The notes under the pieces are model-generated. The model was not told where the DNA came from, did no database searches, and saw only the letters and a program-made list of their open reading frames with translations. Source: Archaeoglobaceae archaeon (GTDB taxonomy: Archaea; Halobacteriota; Archaeoglobi; Archaeoglobales; Archaeoglobaceae). From it: a DNA stretch of 64,000 bases. The DNA lies in contig JANXDX010000013.1 in the NCBI GenBank assembly GCA_025058735.1, positions 1-64,000 of the forward strand. Direction: 5' to 3'. Every line of letters starts with the position of its first letter. The first letter of the stretch is position 1. The position numbers and the translations under genes are program-made. Positions 38,100-47,739 of the stretch are shown in pieces.

Positions 38100-39154
38100 T
38101 CCTCCTTCTTCTTTATCTTCTTCCTAGCGAAGTGTATCGCACAACCAGCTGCAGCTGCAGCTACTAAGCCACTTCCCCAAACTTCTACTGGAGCATTAAG
38201 TATTAAAGGTAATCCTGGTAGTTCTTTCCAGAACGGAGAAGTATCTCCGTCAGGAAACTCTTTTTCTGAACAAGAAAGACAAGGTGCACCTACTTCAAGG
38301 CAATAACTTACACGATTGTTCCATTTTCTTAAAGCACAATCAGTATAAGCTATAGGACCTTTGCATCCTATCTTGTAACGACAGCCATCTCCACTGGTAG
38401 GATATTCTCCTGGTTTTGTTATGAAGATTCCACGATCGTAGAAAGGTCTATAAGGACAGAGTTCACTGTGCATATTCATACCGAAGAAATCTACTGGTCT
38501 ACCGTAATTGTCAAGCATCGGAATTACTCCAACCATAACACTAGCTAATGTAGATACAAGGCTGTCAGGGTGACCAGGGCACCTCGGTAAATTTATAACT
38601 GTTTTACGAATTCCAACTTCTTTTAGAAAATCAGAAACACCCTTTGCTCCAGTAACGTTACCCTTTGCACCTGGAATTCCTCCAAAAGATGAACAGGAAC
38701 CAAAAGCTATTATATAATCTGCAACTTTACTTGTTTCTATCAAAAGATCTCTAAAATCTTTTCCACCTATTTCACAGAATCCAGGATTTTGAACAGATCC
38801 AACTACGATAAGAATTTTTCTTTTTTCTGAAGCTTTTTTCCATACTTCAATGAACTCCATTGCAAGACTTCCGGAGGTCGGATGTATAACTTGCATGTAG
38901 TCTGGCAAAGCGATTGGAAGTCCAGATTCTCCAACTGTCATACTTGTCAAAATCTCTACTATATCTGGATCTGCATTTTGTGCAAAAGAGACTTCGCATC
39001 CACTACAGCTAGCTCCATTGAGCCAGCAGATGTGCCAATAGTCTTTTGCTTGAGCTAGAGCTTTAAGTATATCAGCTTTGTTTATCAACATTGCAGATAT
39101 GCCAACCATTGTCATACTTTTCAGAAAATCTCTCCTCGTTAGCTTCAGTTCCAT
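38096..39154 (-). CDS. [NiFe] hydrogenase small subunit with Tat signal (VhtG-like)
   Basis: Tat motif TRRDFLKSM, 'WLNGASCSGCEVSF', 'VINLPRCPGHPD', 'KGPIAYTDCALRKWN', 'CLSCSEKEFPD', C-terminal TM helix. Confidence 0.95.
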   Translation of the reverse strand: MELKLTRRDFLKSMTMVGISAMLINKADILKALAQAKDYWHICWLNGASCSGCEVSFAQNADPDIVEILTSMTVGESGLPIALPDYMQVIHPTSGSLAMEFIEVWKKASEKRKILIVVGSVQNPGFCEIGGKDFRDLLIETSKVADYIIAFGSCSSFGGIPGAKGNVTGAKGVSDFLKEVGIRKTVINLPRCPGHPDSLVSTLASVMVGVIPMLDNYGRPVDFFGMNMHSELCPYRPFYDRGIFITKPGEYPTSGDGCRYKIGCKGPIAYTDCALRKWNNRVSYCLEVGAPCLSCSEKEFPDGDTSPFWKELPGLPLILNAPVEVWGSGLVAAAAAGCAIHFARKKIKKKEE

Positions 39155-39365
39155 AGTGAATCTGGATGTTAGTCCTATTAATATTTTACTTTCTTTAAAA
39201 TGGAAAATTATTTATGTATGTTTGTAGAATTATCCGATTCAAAACTTTTTCTGAGTTCAAACTTCAAAATACTTAATTGCAAGGATAAAAGATCTCACAT
39301 TTACTAGAGAACAATTTATATTCTTGCACTAAAGTGTTGATGAACAAAATTGGACTGGTATCAAG

Positions 39366-39965
39366 TCATTTTAAGACTTTACCAGTCATTTTTGCCCATA
39401 TACAAAGATCGAGTTCAGCTAAAGATTTTTTTAAATTGTAGGCAATTTGTCTTAGATTTTCCTCAAGCTTCAGGTATTTGCTCTTACTTAACTTCGAAAC
39501 TTCTTCCCCCAAATACCTTAAAACGTGCCTATCTACTATCGCTACATCTTTCCTTCCAACGTTTCTTAGAAAGTGACTAGCTTCCTTCATTCCAAGACCT
39601 TTTATATTTAAAAGCTCTTTTCTAGCTTCAAAACTATTCTTTTTAAGCGCTTTATCAACTAGATCAAATTTTTTCAGAGCTTCTCTAATGTACTCAGCTT
39701 TTCTTTCCCAAAATCTAACTCCAGCTAATTTTAAAGCTTTCTCTATCTCCATTTTTCCAAAGAGTGATTGAAACTTGAGCCCAGAAACTGCTGAAGAGTT
39801 TGCAGTAGAGATGCAAAAAGCTAACTCACTCTCGATCGTAGCTTCGAATGCTAAATCTAAAAATGGTCTAAAGTCAAAGAATGTTTTACCTTTTTTTCCA
39901 AGAGTTTCAAATTCTAAAATTCTTCTTCTAATTACTTCAGAATATCCAATATTATCGCAGGACAT
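39366..39965 (-). CDS. ogg: N-glycosylase/DNA lyase (archaeal Ogg2-type 8-oxoguanine glycosylase)
   Basis: HhH-GPD motif 'LLNIKGLGMKEASHFLRNVGRKDVAIVDRHVLRYL'. Confidence 0.9.
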   Translation of the reverse strand: MSCDNIGYSEVIRRRILEFETLGKKGKTFFDFRPFLDLAFEATIESELAFCISTANSSAVSGLKFQSLFGKMEIEKALKLAGVRFWERKAEYIREALKKFDLVDKALKKNSFEARKELLNIKGLGMKEASHFLRNVGRKDVAIVDRHVLRYLGEEVSKLSKSKYLKLEENLRQIAYNLKKSLAELDLCIWAKMTGKVLK

Positions 39966-40348
39966 ACTTTTTTAACACCTTTTATTTTAGAAATGTCTTC
40001 GTGGAACTTTGAAAGTTCTTCTGTATTTGATGCAACTATTTCAGCTAATATAGTATGATCCCCAGCTGTAAGCCAAAGACTCTTTACAAATTCTAACTGT
40101 TTCAAGTTTTCAACAACATTCCAAAGTTCTTCTGACTCAACATCAAACCCAGTTATAGAAGCTGAAAGCCCAGCTGTTTTGTAGTTTACAACTGCCTTAT
40201 ACAAAAGTATTATCTTCTTATTTTCTAAGTTCTGTATTCTTTTTCTAACTGCAGCTTCTGTGATGTTCAAAGATTTAGCTATCTTAACTTTTGGTATTCT
40301 ACCGTCCAACATAAGGATTTCAACTATCTTTCTATCCTTTTCATCCAT
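39932..40348 (-). CDS. Lrp/AsnC family transcriptional regulator
   Basis: 'DRKIVEILMLDGRIPKVKIAKSLNITEAAVRKRIQNLENKKII' wHTH plus RAM-like C-terminus. Confidence 0.9.
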   Translation of the reverse strand: MDEKDRKIVEILMLDGRIPKVKIAKSLNITEAAVRKRIQNLENKKIILLYKAVVNYKTAGLSASITGFDVESEELWNVVENLKQLEFVKSLWLTAGDHTILAEIVASNTEELSKFHEDISKIKGVKKVCPAIILDILK

Positions 40349-40443
40349 AAAGTAAAGTTACTTTTTAGAAAAAAATATTTTTGGTTTTGAAATCGAACGA
40401 AAAATTTATATTTTTAGAAGAAATATCTACGTAGGGTGAAAAA

Positions 40444-41088
40444 ATGATAACGCTTGGGAGTAAATTTCCAGAACTTTTGGTAAAAACTACGCACGGCGAT
40501 ATAAAGCTGCCAGACCACTACAAGGGAAAGTGGTTTATACTTTTTGCACATCCAGCAGACTTTACACCTGTATGTACTACTGAATTCGTAGCTTTTCAGA
40601 TGCGCTACGACAAGTTTAGACAGATGAACTGCGAACTCATAGGTTTGAGTATAGATCAAACTTTCAGTCACATAAAATGGGTTGAATGGATAAAAGATAA
40701 ACTCGGAATACAGGTAGAGTTTCCAATAATAGCAGATGATCTCGGAGAAGTTTCAAAAGCTTTAGGCTTAATACATCCAGCTAAAGGAACAAACACTGTA
40801 AGGGCTGTTTTTATTGTTGATCCAGCTGGGACTATTAGACTTATACTCTATTATCCGCAAGAGATTGGAAGGAACATAGATGAGATACTCAGAGCTTTAA
40901 AGGCTTTACAAACAAGCGATGCAAACAAAGTAGCTATTCCAGCAAATTGGCCACAAAACGAATTGATTGGAGACAAAGTAATAATACCACCGGCAAGGAC
41001 TATGAAAGATGCTACTGAAAGACTTGAAAAGATAAAGAAGAAAGAGCTTGAAGGTTACGACTGGTGGTTCGCATTTAAAAAACTTTAA
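40444..41088 (+). CDS. Peroxiredoxin (Prx6/AhpC-TSA family)
   Basis: '[17 protein letters not shown]', '[46 protein letters not shown]'. Confidence 0.94.
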   Translation: MITLGSKFPELLVKTTHGDIKLPDHYKGKWFILFAHPADFTPVCTTEFVAFQMRYDKFRQMNCELIGLSIDQTFSHIKWVEWIKDKLGIQVEFPIIADDLGEVSKALGLIHPAKGTNTVRAVFIVDPAGTIRLILYYPQEIGRNIDEILRALKALQTSDANKVAIPANWPQNELIGDKVIIPPARTMKDATERLEKIKKKELEGYDWWFAFKKL

Positions 41089-41265
41089 ATTTTCTTATAA
41101 TTTTTATTTTTTATTAAAGCTAAAACTTTTGATCGTTGTTTGACGCTTTAAGTACAGTGGTTTTAAAAAATGAGAATTTTCACAGAATTGCAAGATCGAG
41201 GTGTTAATTTTCTTTTAATAGTTGGTCGCAAAAACTTTTTATTATAAAAGTAAAACTCTTTATAG

Positions 41266-41337
41266 GGGCTCGTAGCTCAGCGGTAGAGCGCCGCCTTCGC
41301 GAGGCGGAGGCCCCGGGTTCGAATCCCGGCGAGTCCA
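41266..41337 (+). tRNA. tRNA-Ala (anticodon CGC)
   Basis: GGGCTCG...CGAGTCC acceptor, D-loop GTAGCTCAGCGGTAGAGC, anticodon stem-loop CCGCC-TTCGCGA-GGCGG, T-arm CCGGGTTCGAATCCCGG. Confidence 0.97.
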
Positions 41338-41799
41338 CTTTATGAAAAATTTTTTAAGATCGAATCTTCTTTAATCTAGTTTGATTTTAAAAAATTCGTT
41401 TTTGTGGCAAATCTTTTTATGTGAATGCTATAATTTGTCAGCTTTAAAAACATCTATATTCTTATTTATTTACTTATTTTTATTTATTCTCTAAATTGTA
41501 TGATGGATGGAATTATTATTCTTTTATAATAGAACAGGACAAGTTGTCACTTCAAGGCTCAATGAGAATAGAAGCTTAGCCAAAGCTTTTCGAGCTTGTC
41601 TCGGAGAGATAGTAAAAGCTATTTTCATAACCTATAAATAGACTTACAAGTTGGCTGCAAGTATTTAGAGCGTTATTTTGCATCCCACAACGTTAGAATT
41701 GAAGTTTTAACAGTGAGGGGCCAACTATCAGGAGCTAGTTAATATCCTTGGTTTCAAGCTTCGCTGGAAAGCTCTATTTTAAGAAGTCACAAGTATAAA

Positions 41800-42325
41800 C
41801 GGGTGGTTGAAGGTTCAAACAGCTTGTACCAGGTTAGGACACACATTTGATGTCGAGGATTTCCCTGAAGCCTACAGGGTTCTGCTTCAGAGAGTAGTTG
41901 ATGAGGTATGGGCCTGGGATCAAGTGAAGTATGATAAAAGAGGTAGAAAAGGGCTCATACCTATTCTTCAAACATCACTTAAGAAGTTTGTTGATGAATG
42001 GTCGGGGTTGGAGTGATTCCACTAAGTTACAAACAAGATTCTTGAGGAGAAAGCATAGCTGCTCAGTTGTGGTCCTTGAAGATTCTTAGTTAGTATAAAG
42101 AGCACTAACGGTAGATTGAATGGATGGAGCTTCAGAAGGGTTCCAACATCACAGAATATAAAGTTAAGCTCAATAGATTGAACGTAGTTTATGTTAATGC
42201 TAAGACCTCTATGCACAAGAACGCGGGGATAAGTTAAGCTTATAGGCGGAAGATGTGGCAAGTTGCAATTTGGAAAAAGAAAAGGTGTTGTATCAGCCTT
42301 AAATCTTATCAACGAGAAGATGCGG
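41800..42325 (+). pseudogene. Degenerate TnpB/IS605 OrfB-type transposase-associated gene (second, different remnant)
   Basis: 'VEDFPEAYRVLLQRVVDEVWAWDQVKYDKRGRKGLIPILQTSLKKFVDEWSGLE*' then 'NGRLNGWSFRRVPTSQNIKLSSID*', '...GGRCGKLQFGKRKGVVSALNLINEKM' with interrupting stops/frameshifts. Confidence 0.75.
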
Positions 42326-42425
42326 GAACCTCATTTGTTGCTCACTCAACTTTTTTATGACACGAAGAGAGAGGTAAACCAAAACAGTGCATAAGTATAA
42401 ATAATCGATCGACTTCCTTGAAAAA

Positions 42426-43196
42426 ATGGAAGTTTTAAGGAAAAAGGTAAAAACAGCTTTGAGTAAAAGTGGAATACCTGGCTTAGACTTTGCTTTGAAC
42501 CCTTATATCGGTTGTATCCACAATTGTATATACTGTTACGCTAGGTGCTATGTTGATAGAGATGTTGCAGAAAGATGGGGAGAAATTGTAATTGTAAAAG
42601 ATAATCTGTTGAATCTTTTAAGAAAAGAAAAGAAAGTAGGAGTTGTTGGAATCGGAACCATAACTGATGCTTATCAAAAAATTGAAGAAAAAGAAGAAGT
42701 TACGAGGAAAGCTGTAAAAATTTTACTCAGTAAAGGGGCTAAGATCAGTATTCAGACGAAGAGTGATCTAGTTGTAAGAGATTTAGACATTTTTAAAAAA
42801 GAATCAGTAGACGTAGGTTTCACGATTACAACTTTAGAAAAAAGTAAAGCTAAAATTTTAGAACCAAACGCTCCATCTCCTGAAAAAAGAGTTAAAGCTC
42901 TTGAAAAATTGTCTTCAGAAGGGTTAAAAACTTGGATCTTTCTAGGACCAATAGTACCGAACGTTTCTATCGAAGAGATCGAGGAGATCGTAGAGGTTGC
43001 AGCGTCAAGCGGAAGTCATCTTTACTACGATAAATTTAGAGTAAAAAATTTTATGAAGGAAGGTTACATAAAAGAGTTGGCTGAAGAGGCTAAAAAAGTT
43101 AATTGGAAGGATGTTTTTTCAAAGATCGAAGAAGTTTGTAGAAAGTACAAAGTAAAAGCGTTTCCTGCATTTTTTAAGAAGAATAGAAAATTTTAG
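42426..43196 (+). CDS. Radical SAM protein (SplB/Rv2578c-like, COG1533)
   Basis: 'NPYIGCIHNCIYCYARCY' CX3CX2C motif, 'ISIQTKSDLVVRDLDI', 'APSPEKRVKALEKLSSEGLKTWIFLGPIVP'. Confidence 0.9.
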   Translation: MEVLRKKVKTALSKSGIPGLDFALNPYIGCIHNCIYCYARCYVDRDVAERWGEIVIVKDNLLNLLRKEKKVGVVGIGTITDAYQKIEEKEEVTRKAVKILLSKGAKISIQTKSDLVVRDLDIFKKESVDVGFTITTLEKSKAKILEPNAPSPEKRVKALEKLSSEGLKTWIFLGPIVPNVSIEEIEEIVEVAASSGSHLYYDKFRVKNFMKEGYIKELAEEAKKVNWKDVFSKIEEVCRKYKVKAFPAFFKKNRKF

Positions 43197-43759
43197 CCCT
43201 CTCGATTTTTATCTAAAAACTCGAATTTTATCTGCTCTTTTATTTTTTCCAACAACTCCCTTGAATAGTTTTTCTTGTACTCCTTCAAAAGATCTTTGTC
43301 AATCAAAAAACCGAACCTTTTCAAGTACGTGCAGAATTGGGTAACGTTAGAAGGCTTCTTACTCATAAAACTTCTTTCAAAATCTATAAAATATATATTA
43401 TTATTTTTATTTATAATTATATGTTTCTCTGGATGATTCATCTCCTCCTTTTGAATGTTCAAAGTATCTAAGATGAAGCAAATTTCTAGACATTTTATAG
43501 CTAGATCTGCACTCATGACTTCAAAGATCTTTCTACCTTCTACCCTCTGCATGACAATTTTTAGCTCCTGCAGATCGACTGAAAACAATCTTGGAACAAA
43601 ACGAAACGGTTGAAGTAAAGTTAAAAACTTTACTTCTTTAAAAAAGTTGTATTTGAATTTTTCATCGAATTTTTTTATAGCATATCTTTCAAAGAGGTAA
43701 ACTTTCGAATGTTTACCTCTTCTTAATTGAATTTGCAAGTCTTCTAACTCTCTCCTCAT
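43193..43759 (-). CDS. Predicted atypical serine/threonine kinase (COG2112-like)
   Basis: 'RRGKHSKVYLFERYAIKKF' ATP-binding Lys, 'NHPEKHIIINKNNNIYFIDFERSFMSKKPSNVTQF'. Confidence 0.75.
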   Translation of the reverse strand: MRRELEDLQIQLRRGKHSKVYLFERYAIKKFDEKFKYNFFKEVKFLTLLQPFRFVPRLFSVDLQELKIVMQRVEGRKIFEVMSADLAIKCLEICFILDTLNIQKEEMNHPEKHIIINKNNNIYFIDFERSFMSKKPSNVTQFCTYLKRFGFLIDKDLLKEYKKNYSRELLEKIKEQIKFEFLDKNREG

Positions 43760-44453
43760 CGATCCTACCTTTCTTTTTTATGTAAGTTCCAACTATCACA
43801 CCATCACAGTGTTCTAAAATTCTGCCTATGTTCTCAGCATCTACACCACTTCCAGCTAAAACTGGAATGTCTAACTTTCTCATCATCTTTAGATCACTTA
43901 TCCTAACTTCTCTACCAGTTGTAGCTCCAGTTGCTATTACAGCGTCGGGTAAAGCTCTCTCAACGTTCATAAGGTAATCTTCAAAACTAGCTATATGAAC
44001 TGCATGCTTTACGTTCAGATCAGCAAAGATCATAGCATTGCAGTCTATTTGCTTTCTATACCTCAAAACCTCTGCAGCTTTCCCCTCTATCCAACCTTCC
44101 GGAGTTAGACTTCCAAAGTAGAGTTGATTGACTCTTATAAAATCTGCTTTAACTGCTTTTGCTATTGCTAAAGCAGCTAATGCATCGTTCCTTAGAACAT
44201 TTATCCCCAAACCTATACTAGTTTCTCTTCTGATCTCTTTTGCAACTACTGCCATACACGCTACAACTTCTTTACCAACTTCCTTTTGGTAAGGAACATC
44301 ACCAAAGTTTTCTATTATAATTGCATCGGCCCCTCCATTTTCAGCAGCTTTAGCATCCATCAGAGCATTATTGAAAACTTCATCAAAGTTTTTGTAATTT
44401 GGTGAACCTGGTAAAGGTTCCAGGTGAACTACGCATATCAGAATTTTCTCCAT
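43713..44453 (-). CDS. BtpA/SgcQ family TIM-barrel protein
   Basis: 'VHLEPLPGSPNYKNFDEVFNNALMDAKAAENGGADAIIIENFGDVPY', 'VLAGSGVDAENIGRILEHCDGVIVGTYIKKKG'. Confidence 0.92.
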   Translation of the reverse strand: MEKILICVVHLEPLPGSPNYKNFDEVFNNALMDAKAAENGGADAIIIENFGDVPYQKEVGKEVVACMAVVAKEIRRETSIGLGINVLRNDALAALAIAKAVKADFIRVNQLYFGSLTPEGWIEGKAAEVLRYRKQIDCNAMIFADLNVKHAVHIASFEDYLMNVERALPDAVIATGATTGREVRISDLKMMRKLDIPVLAGSGVDAENIGRILEHCDGVIVGTYIKKKGRIDEERVRRLANSIKKR

Positions 44454-44674
44454 ACAACATCATCCCTATACCTTATTTCAACTATTCTATGAACTGGTAT
44501 TAAAATTCCACTTTTCAAATAAACAAACTTTCTTCCAACACCTTCAATTTCATCACCTTTGAAACTTGAAAAACCTTTAAAGCGATCTACGTAAACAACT
44601 GTTAAAAGAGATGGGTTCAAAGCTGGATGCCATCTGTATTTGTTCAGCAACTCTTGAATTTTAGATTTCTTCAT
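44438..44674 (-). CDS. DUF504 (UPF0248) family protein
   Basis: 'IQELLNKYRWHPALNPSLLTVVYVDRFKG...IPVHRIVEIRYRDDVVWRK'. Confidence 0.85.
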   Translation of the reverse strand: MKKSKIQELLNKYRWHPALNPSLLTVVYVDRFKGFSSFKGDEIEGVGRKFVYLKSGILIPVHRIVEIRYRDDVVWRKF

Positions 44675-45182
44675 CTTTCGCTATCTCAACTATTTGACCT
44701 TTAAGCATCAATCTCAAAGATCTCTTTGCAATGGCTCTAACAAAAAGAGAATCTAAATTTAAAGACTTACATATATGAGCTACAGACATCCTTCCAGCTT
44801 CTATCTCTTTAATCATCATCTGAACGTATTTTTCCAACTCATCCTCTGGCATGAAGACTACATCTAAAACCTTGTTCAGTTCAGAAAAAGATACGTAAAA
44901 ACTTGCGTTTATATGGGTATAGCTGACATGGTATTCTTTTTCAGGTTTTCCTCCTGGATCTGATGGCATTCTCCATCTAACTTCGAGCATTCCTGCCTGC
45001 TTTAGTATCTTCAAAGTATCCATGTAACCTTCTCCAAAGTTCTCCTTGAGTTCGTTCAAAGTCCACCACTTTTCAAGTAGAGCATTGTATACTTTTCTAT
45101 AACTTTCAACTGAAATCAAATGAAGGATGGGAATTAAATCAACTACATCGTTGACAAGTTTTGTTCTCTTTACCATTGCCAC
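44661..45182 (-). CDS. Archaeal ArsR-type winged-helix regulator
   Basis: 'YRKVYNALLEKWWTLNELKENFGEGYMDTLKILKQAGMLEVRWRMPSDPGGKPEKEYHVSYTHINASFYVS'. Confidence 0.75.
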   Translation of the reverse strand: MAMVKRTKLVNDVVDLIPILHLISVESYRKVYNALLEKWWTLNELKENFGEGYMDTLKILKQAGMLEVRWRMPSDPGGKPEKEYHVSYTHINASFYVSFSELNKVLDVVFMPEDELEKYVQMMIKEIEAGRMSVAHICKSLNLDSLFVRAIAKRSLRLMLKGQIVEIAKDEEI

Positions 45183-45211
45183 TAATTTAAAGCATTCTGC
45201 AATTATATTTT

Positions 45212-46378
45212 TCGATGACTTAATTTACTGATAAATTCTACGAGCTCTTCTTCACTTCTAAAAACCTTTGATCTTCTCTTTATCTCTTCGTAGATCTTTT
45301 CGGCAAAACTTCCTGCAAAATTTCTTAAAAGAAAATCATCTTTCTCAATAACTAAAAGTTTTCTAAGCTCTGAAGCTTTTTTGCTGCTAATAGATTTTTC
45401 ACGTTTCCTTTACCAATAGACAAGTTTGCCAAAATTACAAGGTCGCACTTTTCTACAATTTCTAAATTTTTCTATGATTTTCTTCACTTATTTCGCTGAA
45501 AGGTGCTTCACTTAAAACTTCGCATCCAAAAGCAGTTGCAATTTCCAAGTCAGTTAAAACTCCAGCCGACACTTTAAAATTACTTAGCTTTTTTATCAAC
45601 AAAACTCCACTACCACTTCCACATATTAAGTGCAAAAGTTATCTTTCTCTCTAGAGCTCGGTACTATCAAAACAAAGTTCCCGATCTTTTTAACGCTAGC
45701 ACTTATTCCATAACTTCTTTTATTACTTCTGCTGTCAAACCTTCAAAGCTTCCAGCATAGACAATCTCTCTAGACTTTAGTAGTAGAAACTTTGTCTGTA
45801 AAAGTTGAAGCCAAGTTTATGTCGTGCAGAGAAACTATTGCAGAACATCCTTCTCTAACCTTTTTCTTTACGATCTGCATTATCTCTATTTGAACAGAGC
45901 AGTAGGTTCATCGAGAAGCAGCATCTTTGGTTCTTGAGCGAAGATCCTTGCAAGTAAAACTTTTTGCTTTTCTCCTCCACTAAGCTCTTCGAAGATCATC
46001 TCTTCATGTTCTTCCATTCCAACTACTTTTAATTTTAGAGCTATTTTACGATCCTCAGGAGATGCTTTTTTAAATCCTTTAAGATGCGGAGTTCTACCAA
46101 GGAGAACTAGTTCTATTTTAACTTTGATTCTGGGATCCCTTGAGGTAAGTAAGCTGCAACCTTTGCTGCACCTTCAACGCTTAGCTTTTTTCCATCAAAG
46201 AGAACTGCACTACTTTTTGGCTTAAGAATTCCGAATATTGTTCTAAGTAAAGTAGTCTTTCCACTTTCATTTGGCCCTAAGGTTGCTGGAATTTCTCCTT
46301 CTTCAACTTCAGACTAACGTTCTTCAAAACTTCCCTACTTTTTAATTCTACAGAGATTCCTAAAACTTCAAGCCTCAT
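45212..46378 (-). pseudogene. Disrupted ABC importer ATPase (BtuD/FecE-like) with C-terminal extension
   Basis: Minus strand shows MRLEVLGISVELKSREVLKNVSLKLKKEK(shift), LGPNESGKTTLLRTIFG, ELSGGEKQKVLLARIFAQEPKMLLLDEPTALFK*, KFLLLKSREIVYAGSFEGLTAEVIKEVME*; signature motifs lie in broken frames. Confidence 0.85.
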
Positions 46379-47261
46379 AAACCTCTTTTCAAAATGTAAA
46401 CGAAAAATTGGACTCCAATTATCGCAGTTATAGCTCTAACTGGAAGTTCACCGCCGAAACTGGCGAGAAACTACATCTACTAGAGGCATCAAAGTCATTC
46501 CAAAGAGCAGAGATGTAGGAATTTTGATCTCCAAAGATCAAACGCATGGTGTGTGGAACTATTATTCCAACAAAACCTATAACTCCACAACTTGAAACAC
46601 AAGCCGAAGTCGAGAAAGATGTTATAATTATCAATTCTCCTAAATTTTTAATGTTCAATCCTAAGGATCTAGTATGCTCATCACCTAACAAAATGGCGTT
46701 TAGATTCCAAACATTTGTAAAGAAATAAAAGGAGCAAAAAAAGAAGGCTAAGGAAACTATCAATACTTTTTCCATAGAAGGTCTAGAAAAGCTACCCATT
46801 GTCTAGAAAAACTTCTTGAAGGCTATTTTGTGAAAAATATATTAAAAGTGTAGTAATCCCAGAGAAAAAAGATGCTACAGCAATTCCAGCTAAAAGAACA
46901 GCGTAATTTTCTTTTTTCCAAGTCTATAAACTGTAAAGGCTGTAAAAATTGTCAAAATGAAAGCTGATAACAAAATTCTATAAGACAAATCCCAAAGATA
47001 TTGCTAAAGCTGCTCCAACACTCGCACCACTTGAAACGCCGAGTATGTATGGATCTGCCAAAGGATTTCTAAAAAAGGCCTGCATAGCACAATCAGATGC
47101 TGCTAGAGATGCTCCAACCAATGCAGCTAGAATTGTTCTTAGTAATCTATGTTCAAAGACTATTTTCTTGCCAACTCAGGATCGGCTTCAAAGACGTTTG
47201 TAGCCCCTACAAGGATGCTTAGAAGTGTTGAAGTGATCTAGAACTAGTATAGTAGTTTCAT
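46375..47261 (-). pseudogene. Disrupted ABC importer permease (BtuC/FecCD-like)
   Basis: Minus strand fragments '[50 protein letters not shown]' and ORF 46428-46799 'LLGDEHTRSLGLNIKNLGELIIITSFSTSACVSSCGVIGFVGIIVPHTMRLIFG'; several frames, early stop. Confidence 0.85.
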
Positions 47262-47405
47262 ATTTTATATTTAGTTTTAGTTGTAAGTTTTGCTTTTAAC
47301 CTTGTCCGATCACATTAAATTTAGAACTGTTTTTATATTTAATTTATATATATTATTATCAAACATTTACAAAAAAACTAAAAGCGTTTCGGCAAACATC
47401 AATAA

Positions 47406-47488
47406 GCGGGGGTTGCCGAGTGGACAAAGGCGCCGGATTCAGGGTCCGGTCCCGTAGGGGTTCGAGGGTTCGAATCCCTCCCCCCGCA
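47406..47488 (+). tRNA. tRNA-Leu (anticodon CAG)
   Basis: GCGGGGG...CCCCCGC acceptor, CCGGA-TTCAGGG-TCCGG anticodon arm, long variable arm, T-arm GAGGGTTCGAATCCCTC. Confidence 0.96.
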
Positions 47489-47739
47489 TAGATTGCTATC
47501 AATTAAAACCTTTAGTATCTTGTGACCTTTCAAGTCCATCTAAAAAAGAAGATTTGCTTACAGAAAGTGATATCTGAGATTTTAAAACATTTGTCGTTGT
47601 AAAGATCGATATCCTTAAGATAGTCTAAGATAAAGTTATATTTTATAAAACTTAAATATTATTTTATATAAATTATTTTTATTGATCACTTCGTCAAGCG
47701 TCTAGTAACTTTATATCTTCTTTCAGCTTCTATTCCTCT

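Noticed and set aside
39155-39366. C/D-box small RNA candidate around TTGATGAACA (39339-39348)
   Set aside because: The C-box lacks the preceding purine and no convincing D/D' CTGA boxes follow at the right spacing.
41266-42400. Integrated element using tRNA-Ala as attachment site
   Set aside because: I looked for a second copy of the tRNA 3' segment (GAATCCCGGCGAGTCC) downstream and did not see one, so integration at the tRNA is unsupported.
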